Of a DNA stretch of 64,000 nt, positions 10,015 to 22,467 are shown one piece after another (position 1 is the first letter of the stretch; each line of letters begins with the position of its first letter). The notes under the pieces are model-generated. The model saw only the letters and a program-made list of their open reading frames with translations. It did no database searches and was not told the origin of the DNA. Source of the stretch: Candidatus Enterovibrio altilux (lineage in GTDB: Bacteria > Pseudomonadota > Gammaproteobacteria > Enterobacterales > Vibrionaceae); NCBI RefSeq assembly GCF_002381345.1, contig NZ_CP020660.1, forward strand, positions 1,426,001-1,490,000. Direction: 5' to 3'. The position numbers and the translations under genes are program-made.

Positions 10015-10046
10015 AAAAGTCTGATTTTATGTCAGACTTTTTTATT
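10015..10046 (+). terminator. rho-independent terminator after rpsI
   Basis: Stem AAAAGTCTGA (10015-10024) and TCAGACTTTT (10032-10041) with a 7-base loop, followed by a T tract. It ends the rplM-rpsI transcript 28 bases after the rpsI stop. Confidence 0.85.
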
Positions 10047-10069
10047 TTTCCGATGTCTTTTTCTTGTTG

Positions 10070-11345
10070 ATAATTTGGTATCTTAATTTGCATTCAGCTA
10101 GTAAATCCCAGCATAATGAGCAATTAAACGATTAGTTTTGTGTTAGGTATGCCTAGCCCTATCAACTTATTGAACGATTTTATCGTGGTGTAAGTTTAAT
10201 CAATCTAAACATTGTAATCTCTTCAGTCCAATGTCTTCCAAGCAGTTTTTTGATTCGAAGCATTACCATTTTTGATAGGGAACGTTTATGGTAACCATAC
10301 CTTGTTTTTCAGTGTTGATTGAAATTGTGTAACTTCTAGTAACTAACCGCTAAATTATGCGGATGATTTTGTTCCTAAAAAAGTTGCTCCTTTTTTTGGT
10401 GGTATGAGTGGACTTACCCGTTGAATACGAGGGATTTTATAATATTATCTGATGTCGTAAGCACCATCAGCTGATATTTCATTGATTTTTGGCGGGTTTG
10501 TTTGAGCAAGTTAGGTAACATTTCACCGTCAGTCATATTTGATGTATTTAACTTAACCGCAATGATTGCATGCGTATTTATATCTACTGCTAAATGTAAC
10601 TTGCGCCAAACTCGCCGTTTCCCATCAGCGCCATGCTTTTTTATTTTCCATTATCCTTTACCGTAGATTTTGAGCCCTATAGAATTAGTGGCTAAGTGTT
10701 GGATGGTTCCTGTATTCTTCGTCTTGAATGTAACTTCAACTGTTTAGGCTCATTTGCTAATGCATTAATAGTAAGAGCATGACAATGGCAGTTGAACCAA
10801 TTTAAGAACAAAATTAATAAATTTTTGCAGATCTCTCAATAGCATTGAAAATACGCATTTTACCATGAAGGTCGCCGTAATAGCTAAGTCGCTAAATAAA
10901 CAAAGTCTCCCAGGATTATCCTGTTAGTTTGATTTTATAGCGGAATAACTTCTTCATCAATTCACAATGTTAGTGAGCCACGATTGATTAAAGCTTGATT
11001 GTACTGCGTCCAGTTAGTTGTTTTGTAGAGAAGATTGTTCATAAATCTGAATATTTAAGCGAGCTTAACTGTTTAGAGTCTTGGTTGAAAAATTAGTTCC
11101 TTTATTCAAAAAATAAAGCCGGTTACCATAAACGTTCCTTATGTAGAGACAGTAATGGTTAGAGTCAAAAAATTACTGAGGGAACATTGGGCCTAAAGGA
11201 TCACACAGCTTAGGCTAGCTAAGCCTACGGCACGATAAAAGAATTCAATAGATGGACAGGACTAGGTATGCCTAATACGAAAGCGATTGTCTAATAGTGA
11301 ATTATGTCGGGATTTGTTATCTGAATGCAAATTAGGAAACAAAGC
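10070..11345 (-). mobile_element. IS903-like composite, near full length (about 1.28 kb)
   Basis: The minus-strand portion runs from a degraded right end (about 10070) through a broken transposase to an intact-looking left end AAATAAAGCC at 11111-11120. At 11121 it continues into plus-strand GGTTACCATAAACGTTCC and the transposase 3' end, closing with a second right end at 11345. The same join is found in other copies. It separates rpsI from the dead bc1 genes. Confidence 0.85.
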
Positions 11346-11689
11346 TTCTTATAGGTCGTATTTCAACTAAGTAGGATAGTGATGAAAGGTGATGAATAAG
11401 CGGTCAGTGACTCACCCAAAGATTTCAGGTTTCCGGATATCCCCAATAAATTTCAAATATCATATATTAAAACCTGCATCTTCACATTGATTGAATATAG
11501 CTAAAAAATGACGTATTTTTCATAGTTATTGTAAAAAATAGTTTTATTTTTTAAGGGTGTATTTGTGTGTTATTTAAAGATAATTCACCTTATGGCATGC
11601 AATAAATTTTTCCGAATTAGTCGTACGCTTTATGGACGTGTATAAGGACAGTTTGTAAATTTTCGTGGGAGCACATGGGAGAATATTGG
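11346..11689. other. non-coding stretch before dead petA
   Basis: About 340 bp of AT-rich sequence. In relatives this would be the rpsI-petA intergenic region. I see no frame or hairpin that I can support. Confidence 0.4.
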
Positions 11690-11995
11690 ATGAGTAATGC
11701 ATCAGTGATAAGCTGCGCGGTCCTAGATCACAAGAGCCTCAATAACCTGAGTATATTTCAGGAACTTATCGATCTATTAAACAAAAATTATTTATTGCAA
11801 TAGATCTATGTATACATTTTGGATGCTCACCAACATATCTCCCTGATAGTTTGGAGAGCAAATTTAAGGTGTTATGGTGCGAAGTTTGATGTGGCTGGTC
11901 GTGTATTCCAGAGCGTTCCGACGCAACTAAATTTGGTTATTTTTTCGTATATATATCTTCATTATAACCGTATTTTAGTGGGTGCAGATGGGTAA
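11690..11995 (+). pseudogene. petA: petA pseudogene (Rieske Fe-S subunit of cytochrome bc1)
   Basis: The start MSNASV matches PetA. Most of the N-terminal third is then missing. RSQEPQ-stop-PEYISGTYRSIKQKLF leads into CIHFGCSPTYLPD, the first Rieske cluster box. After a frameshift the second box, normally CPCHGS, survives only as CYGAKFDVAGRVFQSV, so the cluster-binding His and first Cys are gone. It ends LVGADG at 11995, overlapping the petB start by a few bases as in relatives. Internal deletion, a stop and a frameshift make it non-functional. Confidence 0.88.
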
Positions 11996-13076
11996 TTTAC
12001 TGAATTGAATTGAAAAACGTTTCCCGGTTATGGATGCATATAAAAAGCATTTATCTTGATATCCAATACTTAATAACTGTAATTTTGGTACTTGTTTGTT
12101 TTCATAGCTATGCTGATATTAGTGAACTAGCTATTGACTGGCATTTGGTTAACCATGCATTATAATCTGTCGGTAGAATGTACTTTTGCTTCTGTTGAGC
12201 ATATTATGCGTGATGTCGAATATGGATGGCTGTTTAGACACATGCATTCAACGGTTGCATGTGCATTCTTTGTCGGTATTTACCTGCACATGTTTTGTGC
12301 TTTGACGTACGGTTCGTGTCAGAAGCCACGTGAGCTGCTGTGGCTTTTTGGTATGTTTATCCTCTTGGCATAGATGGCTGAATCTTCTATTAGTTATTTG
12401 CTTTCTTGGGGCAAATGTTTTACGGGAGTGCTCAGGTTATCATCTAACTGTTTGGTGTGATTCCAATTACTGGTGACGATTTAAAGCTATGGATTTCTGG
12501 GGGTTATGTGCTCTCAGGAGCAATACTTAATTGTTTCTTTGCGTTACACATTATTGCTTTACCGAGTGTTATTTTACCTTTAATTAGGTTGCATATTTTG
12601 GCACTTCATGAAGTGAGTTCTAATAACTCTGGTGGTATCGAAACGAAATTTCCAAAAGGACCGAAAGAGAAAGCTTACGCTATGCAGTTTGTACTTTATA
12701 ATACGATGCTACGAAATATGGTATTATTGAGTCTGTTTCTTTTCATCCTTATGGAAGAGTGAAGGATTGGGTTGGTGTCGCGGGCTTTGGTATTTTGTTT
12801 GCTTCCGTGATATTCTTCAATCTGGAGATGGATGGTTATTTGTTTGAACTACCTAATTTTAAAGAGGCTAATCTAATCAAAACGCCTGATCATATTGCAT
12901 TAGTTTGGTATTTTCTGCCCTTCTATGCAATTTTACATGCTGTTCCAGATAAACTAACGGGTGTTATTCTTATGGGTTTGTCAATCGCAGCGCTATTTTT
13001 ACTGCCTTGGCTTGATCGTTGTGAAGTACGCTCTTATTACCATCGTAGTAAATTACACTTAATAAATATTATTTAA
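11988..13076 (+). pseudogene. petB: petB pseudogene (cytochrome b of bc1)
   Basis: ATG at 11988 reads MGNLLN and meets a stop after six residues (IEKRFPVMDAYKKHLS follows in frame). Frameshifts break the next segment. Open pieces at 12134-12373, 12457-12762 and 12759-13076 still read as cytochrome b: GWLFRHMHSTVACAFF with YLHMF, FFALHIIALP with LHILALHE, and VWYFLPFYAILHAVPDK. The heme-ligand histidines of both membrane pairs survive, but at least two nonsense codons and several frameshifts interrupt the 400-residue protein. Gradual decay in place, not deletion. Confidence 0.9.
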
Positions 13077-13199
13077 TTTGTTATATCTTTTATTGCGTTG
13101 GGCATGTTAAGCACCTTACCAACAATGAATTTTATATCTTATTAGCTTAGATCTGCAACTTTGGGTACTTTATGTTCTTCGTGCTCCTGTACATTTACA

Positions 13200-13971
13200 A
13201 CAAAAATGAAATGACAAAACGATTAGCGGAGAGGATACATTATACATTTTAAAATAATTTTTTTGCTTTTTTCCTTCTCTGGTACTCGCTGCAGGCGATA
13301 ATATGCATTCAAATTCTGCGAATAATGATTTATCAAATAAGGTCTCTTTGTAAAATGGTATAAAGCTATTCATGAATTATTGTTTCGGCTGTCATGCGAT
13401 GCAATAGCAGCATTATGAGCGTGTCGCGGATCATCTAGACATTTCCAAAAAGTTAATGATGGAGCATTTGGTGTTTGGTAAATATACTAAAATTGGTGAT
13501 TTAATAAAAAATATTATCATTCCATCAGATGTAATAATATTTTTTGGTGGACCTGCATCTGATTTAACACTAGTTGCTCGTATTCGTGAAACTGATTGAA
13601 TTTATACATATCTGAGTTTTTTTTATGAGTATTCATCTCGCCCATTTGGTGTGAATAATACTATTTTTTAAATGTGGTATGTCGCATGTGCTAAAAAAAT
13701 TTCATGGAACTCCTGTGAAACAGTACAAGTCCGTAATGGTCGATGCAAGATAAGTGATGAATTTGTTGGTTTCATATCACTTAGTAATCATGCTCTTAGC
13801 TCTGAAGAATATGATGATGCAATGCGTGATTTAACTAATTTTTTCGAGTATTCTGGTGAGCGAAATAAGTTAAAATGCGAACAAATAGGCTATTGGGTTA
13901 TTGGTTTCTTCTTGATTTTCCTTATATTGACGATTTTGCTTAAGAAAGAATATTGGCGTGATGTGCATTGA
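13200..13971 (+). pseudogene. petC: petC pseudogene (cytochrome c1)
   Basis: Across several frames the sequence reads a cytochrome c1 signal region (FPSLVLAAG-like), NYCFGCHAMQ (heme-c site CFGCH retained at 13381-13395), HYERVADHLDI, PASDLTLVARIRETD-stop, RPFGVNNTIF, and finally an open C-terminal piece at 13672-13971 with EEYDDAMRDLTNFFEYSGE and the membrane anchor ending LLKKEYWRDVH. Several stops and frameshifts are present. With petA and petB it shows the whole bc1 operon is dead. Confidence 0.9.
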
Positions 13972-14057
13972 TCGGTTAATCTAATGAATTATTGATCCAT
14001 AATGGGGGCAAGAGCTCCCATTGTTTTTTTTCATGATGCAATATTCTGGAGGAGTTA

Positions 14058-14696
14058 ATGGCTGTTGCTGCCAATAAACGCTCGGTGATGACGTTGTATT
14101 CTGACGCATCAGACATGTATAACCATCAGGTTCGCATCGTTCTTGCAGAGAAGGGAGTAACCTATGAAATTGAGCTTGTTGATCCTAATAACCTGCCAGA
14201 GGATCTTCTGAATCTAAATCCGTATAATTCGGTCCCTACTTTAGTTGACCGTGAATTAGCGTTGTATAATGCGAATATTATTATAGAATATTTGGATGAA
14301 CGTTTCCCACATCCTCCTTTAATGCCGGTTTACCCTGTGGCCCGTGGTAATAGCCGTCTGATGATGTACCGCATTGAACGTAACTGGTATACGTTAGTTG
14401 AAAAAATTGAAAAAGGTAATGCGGTAGAAGCAGATGCAGCACGTCGTCAACTACGTGAAGAACTGCTTGCGTTAGCTCCTGTATTTGCTGAGTATCACTT
14501 CTTTATGAGTGAAGAATTTAGCTTGGTTGATTGTTATTTAGCTCCATTATTGTGGCGTTTGCCTATAATGGGGATAGAACTTGGAATGTTAGGCGCACAA
14601 GAAGTAAAAATATACATGACGCGTATTTTTGAAAGAGATTCGTTTTTAGCTTCATTGACCGAAGCTGAACGGGAGATGCGTTTAGCTGGTCAATAA
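14058..14696 (+). CDS. sspA: stringent starvation protein A
   Basis: 212 residues with a glutathione-S-transferase fold. The N-terminal thioredoxin-like part starts at RSVMTLYSDASDMYNHQVRI and contains NPYNSVPTLVDREL. The C-terminal helical part has FSLVDCYLAPLLWRLP. SspA binds RNA polymerase and alters transcription under stress. It carries a good GGAGG ribosome site upstream of ATG 14058. Its usual partner gene sspB follows immediately but is dead. SspA itself looks intact. Confidence 0.95.
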   Translation: MAVAANKRSVMTLYSDASDMYNHQVRIVLAEKGVTYEIELVDPNNLPEDLLNLNPYNSVPTLVDRELALYNANIIIEYLDERFPHPPLMPVYPVARGNSRLMMYRIERNWYTLVEKIEKGNAVEADAARRQLREELLALAPVFAEYHFFMSEEFSLVDCYLAPLLWRLPIMGIELGMLGAQEVKIYMTRIFERDSFLASLTEAEREMRLAGQ

Positions 14697-15153
14697 TGAA
14701 TAATGTAAGTCGTAAGTCACGGTGTGCATACTTGTTGTGATTTTTTATTGTTAGTTGCTAAATAATGATCTATTGCTTCATTTGGTAGTTAATGTAATGT
14801 TACTTCACGTTAGTGTATTCGTTTAGGAGGGTCATGTTATATTTTGCCACGAGTGCAGTGGGTCGTCTTGAATTTATCTACAAAGAAATGATATTTATGC
14901 ACGATTTAGTGCCAGTTTAATATAAATATTTGTATCACCATATGTAGTGTTGCTTGTCTATTTTTGAAAAAATAATATACAGTAATTTTATTGATTGAGA
15001 GTTAATTCATCAAGCTGAACTAGAAAATGTAAGTGCAATTGTTTCATGTGATGATGTATTTGGTCTAAAGAGTTACATATATACATCCAGTGAAGATGTT
15101 ACTCCGATAAAGGTAAGTCTAAAGGCTATCCGTTGCTGATTATCGTAAAATAA
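14696..15153 (+). pseudogene. sspB: sspB pseudogene (ClpXP adaptor)
   Basis: ATG at 14696 overlaps the sspA stop. MNNVSRKSRCAYLL matches the SspB start, followed by stops in place of R, L and others. Later fragments in shifted frames read YFATSAVGRLEF, NARFSASL with FVSPYVVLLVY, and a tail GYPLLIIVK ending at 15153, corresponding to the ClpX-binding C-terminal motif. Multiple stops and frameshifts. SspB normally delivers ssrA-tagged proteins to ClpXP. Confidence 0.78.
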
Positions 15154-15294
15154 AAAAACAACCATCAAGCTAATAGTAACTCGTTTAAGAGCACGTGGTT
15201 TTTCATTTAATCATGTATTTATTAGATTCAACTTAGCATAATATACTTGTTTTTTTGAAGGGGCTGTTGTTGATGTTAAGTACTACTTTTGTCA

Positions 15295-16566
15295 GTAAAT
15301 TAAGATTGAATTTGAATTCAGATAGTAAATTTCCACATGATTCATTATTAGATAATTATTTTCGTGTTAGATAGACTTAGCTCAGTTAGCTTATCTAATG
15401 TTTTTATTATGGCGTAAGTTTGGCTAATTTGAGCATTTAATTTTTTAAGTTCAATGTTCCTCCTAGTAGTTTTTTAACTCAAAACATTGTCGCCCCTAAT
15501 AGGAAGCGTCTATGGTAACTATATTTCATTTTTCAAGACTAATTTAAACTGTATAACTTCTGGAAACTGACCGCTAAATTACGCGGGTAATCTTGTTCCC
15601 AAAAAATTGCTTTTTTTCATGGAATGAGAAAACTGCTTGTTTAATATGCACTGTTTAATAACACTTCCTGATATCGTAAGCACCATCAGCTTATATTTTA
15701 TTAATTTTTTGGCGGGTTTGTTTGAAAAAGTTAGATAGCATTTCACTGTTAATCATATTTGATGCACTAAACTTAAAAGCAATGATTGCATGCGTATTTA
15801 TATCTACCACTAAATGTAACTCGCAGAAGATTTACCGTTTTCTATCAGTGCTATGCTTTTTTACCTTTCATTCTCCTTCACCGTAGGCTTTGAGCCCGTA
15901 TAACCAATGGCTAAGAGCTGGGCGTTTTCTTTATTCTTTATCTTGAACGTGACGTTAATCGGTCGGACTCGTTTGTTAAGGCATGAATCGTGAGGGCATG
16001 ATAATGACAGTTAAGCAAGTTTACGAACAGAAGTAATGAATTCGTGCAGACTTCTCAATAGTATTGAAAATGCGGATTTAACTATGAAGGACGTCGTAGT
16101 AGCTAAGATGCTAAATAAACGAGGTCTCTCATGATTATTCTGTTTCGTTTGATGCCATAGCTAAATAGCTTATTCATCACTTAATAATGTAAGTGAACCA
16201 TGATTGATTTAAGCGTTATTATGCCGCTTTCAGTTAGTTGTTTTATAGCGAAGATTGTTCATAGACCTGAATATTTAAGTTAACTTCACTGTTTAGAGTG
16301 TTGATTGAAAATTTAGTTCCCTTATGTAGGAAATAAAGCTGGTTACCATAAACGTGACCTAGCAGAGACAGCAAAGGTTAGAGTCAAAAAACTACTGGGA
16401 GGAACATCGAGCTTAAGGGAGCACGCAACTCAGATTATTGAAACCAAAACCATGATAAAAGCATTAAATAAGTTGACCGGGCTAGGTATGCCTAAAACAA
16501 AAGCGCTTGTTTAATCGTTAATCATGTTGGGATTTTCTATTCTAACTTGAGTTAGGAAACAAAGCC
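15295..16566 (-). mobile_element. IS903-like composite, near full length (about 1.27 kb)
   Basis: The minus-strand copy starts at a degraded right end near 15295 and runs through a broken transposase to the left end AAATAAAGCT at 16331-16340. Plus-strand GGTTACCATAAACG begins at 16341 and runs to a second right end at 16566. Same organisation and length as the copies at 10070 and 53751. Confidence 0.85.
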
Positions 16567-16589
16567 GCAAAGAAATGCAAATTAAAAGT

Positions 16590-17530
16590 GCAGGTTTGAA
16601 TAGGATTCACGATAAAATAACTAACTGGAAGCCCTATAATTAAGCTTAAATCAATTGTGGCTCATTAATACTTTAAATTAATGAAAAAGTCATTCAGCTA
16701 TGGGATCAAATTAAGCAGAGTCATTGTGAAGACCCCGTTTATTTAGTGACTGAGCCATTGTAATGGTTTTCATGGTCAAATGTGTATCTTTAATGCTGAG
16801 CAGAGGTTTGCAAAAATTCATTGATTATGTTTCAAAGTTGCTAACTTGCTCTTATTATACCCCCCATTATTCATGCAGTAACAAGCGAGCTAAAATGGTC
16901 AGCATCAAGTTTAAAACGAAGACTAAAGAAGTTATCTATCACTTAGTCACTGATTCTACGGGGTTAAAAGTCTACGATGAAAGTTAATGGTAAGTAAAAA
17001 AGCATGGCACTGATGAGAAACAGCGAGCTTAACGCAAGTTACATTTAGCGGTAGATAGGAATGTGAATGAGATTATTGCTGCGGAGTTAAGTTTATTAAA
17101 TGTAACTGGCGATGAAAGACTATCTGATTTACTCAAACAGATCCCGTTGAAAAATCAATAAAATATAAGGCGAAGGAGTTTGCGGCACTAAACCATATTA
17201 TGGAACTGTTTGTATTAAACGAGTTGTTTCATTCATTCTTCTAAGAAAAGGAGTAACTGTCTGAGAGTAAGGTCATATGCATAATTTAACGGTCAGTTAC
17301 CAGAAGTTATACGGTTCAAATAAACCATGGAAAACGAGGTATAGTTATCATAAACGTTCTTTATCAGAGGAAACAATATTTTACATTAAAAACTACTCGA
17401 AGAACATTGAGTTTGAGAGATTATAATGCCTAGATTGACTTAATCAATGCAATGATAAAAACATTAAATAAGCTATTATAGCTGAAATGAAAGCAATTGT
17501 CTAATGGTGAATCATGTTAAAAGTGTTATC
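16590..17530 (+). mobile_element. IS903-like remnant, both ends lost
   Basis: Plus-strand transposase remnant beginning inside the left sub-terminal region and stopping just before the right end. An open piece at 16763-16987 encodes the region up to the first catalytic Asp (DSTGLKVYD). Frameshifts and stops elsewhere. Confidence 0.75.
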
Positions 17531-17534
17531 TACA

Positions 17535-17976
17535 TTTGATAAATTAAACCTAGCAGCAATGATTTCATGTATGGTTTATGTCTACGACTAAATGTAATTT
17601 GCATCAGGCGCAATGATTCCATTAATCTTTGTCTTGAACACGACATTAATCATTTGAGCTCTCTTACTAATGTTCGAATAATAAAGGCATGATCATGGTA
17701 GTTGAGTAAGCGACAGAACAGAATTCAGGAATCCTTATAGACCTCTTATTGCATTAAAAATACACGTTTTACTATAAAACCATCGTAATGGCTAAGTAGC
17801 TAAATAAACTAGATTATTTATAATTATTTTGCTTAATCTAATGCCATAGTTGGATGGCTATTGCATCAATCCAAAATGTCATTGCAATACAATTAAATTG
17901 GATCCGTAGACCGAACTATTCAAGTAAATCTAGCTGTTTAGAGCGTAACCGAATAATTTAGAGGTACAAAAAAGCC
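17535..17976 (-). mobile_element. IS903-like 5' fragment with left end
   Basis: Inverted fragment of the first half of the transposase, ending in a left repeat at 17970-17976. The next bases, GGTTATTATGG, recall the composite join, so it may be the rest of a composite truncated at the carB side. Confidence 0.65.
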
Positions 17977-18062
17977 GGTTATTATGGCTGGTAATAAGAT
18001 GATTAGCAAAGTAAGTCCTCTATCAATCTTATTGATTATCTTTTTACAGTGTTTTTAAAAAA

Positions 18063-21000
18063 TTACATTTTTACGTATTTTTTAGCAATGCGTTCGTGAA
18101 GCTCTTGTACAGAGTTCACTTTCGACAGATTCGTTGCTGCATATGCCATACAGGTTGCGAATGCTGCGTTTAGTGTTGTGGTGTAATTCACTTTTTTAGC
18201 AAGAGCACCTCGACGAAGCACTTTTGAATCTTCAATTGCTTGGCGACCTTCCGTTGTGTTCACAATGTAGTTGTACTCACCGTTCTTTATGCGGTCCAGA
18301 ACATGCGGACGACCTTCATGTACCTTGTTAACTAAGCGAAAATTTATACCAGCTTCACCCAGAACGACTGCGGTGCCATGCGTTGCATCTAATTTAAAAC
18401 CAAGTTTGATAAGCTTCTTGGCCAAATCAACAATACGTTGTTTATCATTGTTGCGAACAGACAAGAGTGCTCGATTTTTTGCGCTGTACTTTTTACCACA
18501 ACCCAAATCGGCTTTAGCAAAAGCTTCCGCGAAAGTATCACCCACGCCCATCACTTCACCAGTAGAGCGCATTTCTGGGCCTAATAGTGGGTCAACACCA
18601 GGAAATTTATTAAATGGCAGAACCACCTCTTTTACTGAATGATACGGTGGAATAATTTCTTGTGTAAAACCTTGAGATTCAAGAGACTGACCCACCATGA
18701 CGCGTGCGGCAATTTTAGCTAATGGAACCCCTGTTGATTTCGAAACGAAAGGAATCGTGCGTGCTGCCCGTGGGTTTACCTCGATTAAATAAACTTCATT
18801 ATCTTTCACAGCAAACTGCGTGTTCATCAATCCACGCACACCCAATTCAAATGCCAGTTTTTTAACTTGTTGACGTATAATACTCTGAATTACTTGGCTT
18901 AATGTATAAGCAGGTAGTGAACATGCAGAATCACCAGAATGAACACCAGCTTGTTCGATATGCTCCATGATACCGCCAATCACAACACGGTAACCATCAC
19001 AAATAGCATCAACATCAACTTCAATCGCATCATCAAGAAAACGATCTAGCAGTACTGGTGATTCATTAGAAGCGCTAACCTCTTCTATGAAATAATGACG
19101 TAGATGGTTTTCGTCATACACAATTTCCATTGCACGGCCACCCAGAACATAAGACGGCCTCACCACCAATGGAAAACCAATTTTTTTTGATTTTTCAATA
19201 GCTTGATCTACGGTAGTTGCCGTGTCGTTTTCTGAAGTTTTTAAACCAAGGTGGTTAACAGCAGTCTGAAAACGTTTACGATTTTCTGCTCGATCTATTG
19301 CGTCAGGACTAGTCCCAATGATTGGCACCCCCGCCATTTCAAGTTCTCGTGCAAGTTTCAGTGGGGTCTGACCGCCATATTGAACGATAACGCCTTTGGG
19401 TTTCTCTACACGTGTAATCGCCAGTACATCTTCCAGTGTTACCGGCTCGAAGTACAAACGGTCTGACATATCATAGTCAGTAGAAACAGTTTCCGGGTTA
19501 CAGTTAACCATGATAGTTTCATAACCGTCCTCACGAAGCGCTAATGATGCGTGAACACAGCAATAGTCGAATTCTATACCTTGGCCAATACGGTTTGGTC
19601 CGCCGCCTAAAACTATGATCTTATTTTGGTCTGTTGGGTTCGACTCACATTCTTCATCGTATGTACTGTACATGTAAGCAATATTAGAAGGAAATTCAGC
19701 TGCATAGGTATCTATACGCTTATAGACAGGATGAATGTTGAATTGGTCACGTAGCTTGCGTATTTCGCTTTCACTGACATCAAGTAATTTGCTCAGACGA
19801 GCATCTGCAAAACCTTTACGCTTAAGCTTACGCAATACATCTTTATTAAGACCAGTAAATCCATTTTTTTTGATTTTTGTTTCTAGTTTTACGATTTCTT
19901 CAATCTGGACTAAGAACCAGCTGTCAATATTCGTTAACTTGAAGATATCAGGAACTGACATACCAGCACGAAATGCATCTGCAATATACCAAATGCGCTC
20001 TGCACCTGCATCTTTAAGCTCATGACGAATTTTAGTTAGTGCATCAGGTGCATCCAAAAGAACCATTTCGTCAAAGCCTGTTACGCCAACTTCTAGTCCA
20101 CGCAAAGCTTTTTGCAGTGATTCTTGTTGGTTACGACCAATCGCCATCACTTCACCGATAGATTTCATTTGTGTGGTTAAACGGTCATTTGCACCCACAA
20201 ATTTTTCAAAATTAAAGCGAGGGATCTTTGTAACAACATAGTCTATGGTAGGTTCAAATGATGCTGGAGTTGTACCGCCAGTAATATCATTCATCAATTC
20301 ATCAAGAGTAAAACCAACAGCCAGTTTTGCTGCTATTTTCGCAATAGGGAAGCCTGTTGCTTTTGATGCTAATGCTGATGATCGAGACACCCGCGGATTC
20401 ATCTCAATGATAACCATACGGCCATTCTTTGGATTGATGCCAAATTGCACGTTTGCACCACCTGTTTCAACACCAATTTCACGCAGAATCGCGAAAGATG
20501 CATTGCGCATTAATTGGTATTCTTTATCCGTCAGAGTCTGAGCTGGCACAATAGTGATGGAATCACCGGTGTGAATACCCATCACGTCAAAGTTTTCGAT
20601 AGTACAAACGATTATACAATTATTATTTTTATCACGAACAACTTCCATTTCATATTCTTTCCATCCGATCAGAGATTCATCAATCAATAGTTCGTTAGTT
20701 GGAGATAGATCTAAACCACAATGACAGATTTCTTCAAATTCTTCTTTATTATATGCAATCCCACCTCCTGTGCCACCCATTGTGAACGAAGGACGAATGA
20801 TACAAGGGAAACCAACCATATCTAAAACTTTGTAAGCTTCTATCATTGATTTCGCAGTATCTGCATTAGGACATGCAAAGCCAATAGACTTCATCGCCTT
20901 GTCAAAGCGTGAGCGATTTTCGGCTTTATCAATCGCATCAGCAGTGGCTCCGATCATTTCTACACCGAATTCTGCACAAACGCCGTGTTTTTCAAGAGCT

Positions 21001-21299
21001 AATGCGCAATTCAGTGCGGTTTGACCACCCATAGTAGGCAACACTGCATCTGGACGTTCTTTTTCAATAATGGTGCGTACTACGTCCCATTGTATAGGTT
21101 CGATGTATGTTGCATCTGCCATTTTAGGGTCGGTCATGATTGTTGCGGGGTTAGAGTTAACCAAAATAATGCGGTAACCCTCTTCCCCCAACGCTTTACA
21201 AGCTTGCACGCCTGAGTAGTCAAACTCACACGCCTGACCAATCACAATTGGACCAGCACCTAGAATAAGTATACTTTTCAGGTCTGTACGTTTTGGCAT
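18063..21299 (-). CDS. carB: carbamoyl-phosphate synthase large subunit
   Basis: 1078 residues, the normal length. Two homologous synthetase halves are visible, each with an ATP-grasp domain: [20 protein letters not shown] at the start and [20 protein letters not shown] near residue 560. An MGS-like allosteric domain follows from about 935. It makes carbamoyl phosphate for arginine and pyrimidines using ammonia passed from CarA. It follows carA by 16 bases in one operon. No lesion seen. Confidence 0.97.
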   Translation of the reverse strand: MPKRTDLKSILILGAGPIVIGQACEFDYSGVQACKALGEEGYRIILVNSNPATIMTDPKMADATYIEPIQWDVVRTIIEKERPDAVLPTMGGQTALNCALALEKHGVCAEFGVEMIGATADAIDKAENRSRFDKAMKSIGFACPNADTAKSMIEAYKVLDMVGFPCIIRPSFTMGGTGGGIAYNKEEFEEICHCGLDLSPTNELLIDESLIGWKEYEMEVVRDKNNNCIIVCTIENFDVMGIHTGDSITIVPAQTLTDKEYQLMRNASFAILREIGVETGGANVQFGINPKNGRMVIIEMNPRVSRSSALASKATGFPIAKIAAKLAVGFTLDELMNDITGGTTPASFEPTIDYVVTKIPRFNFEKFVGANDRLTTQMKSIGEVMAIGRNQQESLQKALRGLEVGVTGFDEMVLLDAPDALTKIRHELKDAGAERIWYIADAFRAGMSVPDIFKLTNIDSWFLVQIEEIVKLETKIKKNGFTGLNKDVLRKLKRKGFADARLSKLLDVSESEIRKLRDQFNIHPVYKRIDTYAAEFPSNIAYMYSTYDEECESNPTDQNKIIVLGGGPNRIGQGIEFDYCCVHASLALREDGYETIMVNCNPETVSTDYDMSDRLYFEPVTLEDVLAITRVEKPKGVIVQYGGQTPLKLARELEMAGVPIIGTSPDAIDRAENRKRFQTAVNHLGLKTSENDTATTVDQAIEKSKKIGFPLVVRPSYVLGGRAMEIVYDENHLRHYFIEEVSASNESPVLLDRFLDDAIEVDVDAICDGYRVVIGGIMEHIEQAGVHSGDSACSLPAYTLSQVIQSIIRQQVKKLAFELGVRGLMNTQFAVKDNEVYLIEVNPRAARTIPFVSKSTGVPLAKIAARVMVGQSLESQGFTQEIIPPYHSVKEVVLPFNKFPGVDPLLGPEMRSTGEVMGVGDTFAEAFAKADLGCGKKYSAKNRALLSVRNNDKQRIVDLAKKLIKLGFKLDATHGTAVVLGEAGINFRLVNKVHEGRPHVLDRIKNGEYNYIVNTTEGRQAIEDSKVLRRGALAKKVNYTTTLNAAFATCMAYAATNLSKVNSVQELHERIAKKYVKM

Positions 21300-21315
21300 T
21301 CTTTGCTACTCTGCA

Positions 21316-22455
21316 TTACGCGCGATGTTGCTTAATAAGTTCTATAAAATGATTAAAAAATAGTGCTGCATCATGCGGACCAGGGCTTGCTTCTGGATGC
21401 CCTTGGAAACTGAATGCTGGTATGTCTGTGCGGTGAATGCCTTGCAAAGAGCTATCAAATAGTGATATGTGAGTAGCTCGTAAATTAGCAGGCAATGTCA
21501 TTTCATCTACTGCAAAACCGTGGTTTTGAGAGGTAATAATGACAACATTGCGGTCCAAGTCTTTAACTGGATGATTAGTACCATGGTGACCAAATTTCAT
21601 TTTCATTGTTTGTGCACCAGACGCTAAAGCAAGAATTTGGTGACCTAAGCAGATACCAAAAACTGGAATGCCTGTTTCTAGTAATACTGTAGTTGCTTCA
21701 ATTGCGTAAGTACATGGTGCTGGATCACCGGGACCATTAGACAAGAATATACCATCAGGATTCATTGCCAGCACATCGTCTGCAGATGTTTGCGCAGGTA
21801 CCACGGTTAAACGGCAACCCCGATCAACTAACATGCATAGAATGTTGCGCTTTACGCCCAAATCATAAACAACAACATGATATGGAAATGTGCTGCTGTC
21901 TTTTGCTTCTGGTATACCATTCTCTAGCGTCCAAGAACCTTGTTTCCATTCATACGCTTGTGCTGTCGTCACTTTTTTTACTAAATCTATGCCTGTGAGA
22001 CCTAAAAATGCCTGTATTTTCACTGATGCTAATGCTGCATTTAAGTTATTACCTGCAGCAATACAACCATTTTGAGCACCTTTTTCACGAAGTAGGCGTG
22101 TTAATTTACGGGTATCAATGTCAGCAATGCCAACGATATTTTGAAATTTCAGATAATCAGAAAGTGGTTGTTGACTGCGAAAATTGGAAGCAATGAGAGA
22201 AATATCACGAATTACCAAACCTTGTGCATGAATTTTTGAAGACTCTTCATCTTCGATATTAGTACCTGTGTTGCCAATATGAGGGTAAGTAAATGTTACA
22301 ATCTGTTGAGAATAGGAAGGATCAGTGAGAATTTCTTGATATCCTGTCACCGAGGTATTGAAAACAACTTCACCAACAGCAGAACCATCAGCACCAATGG
22401 ACTCACCGTGAAATATAGTTCCATCTTCTAGGACTAAGAGCGCGGACTGGCTCAA
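21316..22455 (-). CDS. carA: carbamoyl-phosphate synthase small subunit (glutaminase)
   Basis: 379 residues from TTG at 22455. The N-terminal domain starts [18 protein letters not shown]; the class I amidotransferase domain has the nucleophile in [13 protein letters not shown] and the His/Glu pair in [14 protein letters not shown]. The frame is open to an upstream TTG at 22467, but a GGAGG at 22461-22465 overlaps that region and sits 5 bases before TTG 22455, so I choose the latter, which also fits family length. Glutamine-derived ammonia is channelled to CarB. Confidence 0.95.
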   Translation of the reverse strand: MSQSALLVLEDGTIFHGESIGADGSAVGEVVFNTSVTGYQEILTDPSYSQQIVTFTYPHIGNTGTNIEDEESSKIHAQGLVIRDISLIASNFRSQQPLSDYLKFQNIVGIADIDTRKLTRLLREKGAQNGCIAAGNNLNAALASVKIQAFLGLTGIDLVKKVTTAQAYEWKQGSWTLENGIPEAKDSSTFPYHVVVYDLGVKRNILCMLVDRGCRLTVVPAQTSADDVLAMNPDGIFLSNGPGDPAPCTYAIEATTVLLETGIPVFGICLGHQILALASGAQTMKMKFGHHGTNHPVKDLDRNVVIITSQNHGFAVDEMTLPANLRATHISLFDSSLQGIHRTDIPAFSFQGHPEASPGPHDAALFFNHFIELIKQHRA

Positions 22456-22460
22456 GACAA

Positions 22461-22465
22461 CCTCC
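22461..22465 (-). promoter_or_regulatory. ribosome-binding site deciding the carA start
   Basis: GGAGG on the minus strand, 5 bases ahead of TTG 22455. It rules out the in-frame TTG at 22467 as the main start. Confidence 0.7.
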
Positions 22466-22467
22466 AA

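Noticed and set aside
18271-22196. Several plus-strand ORFs of 60-120 codons within carB and carA
   Set aside because: All are antisense shadows of carAB coding sequence.
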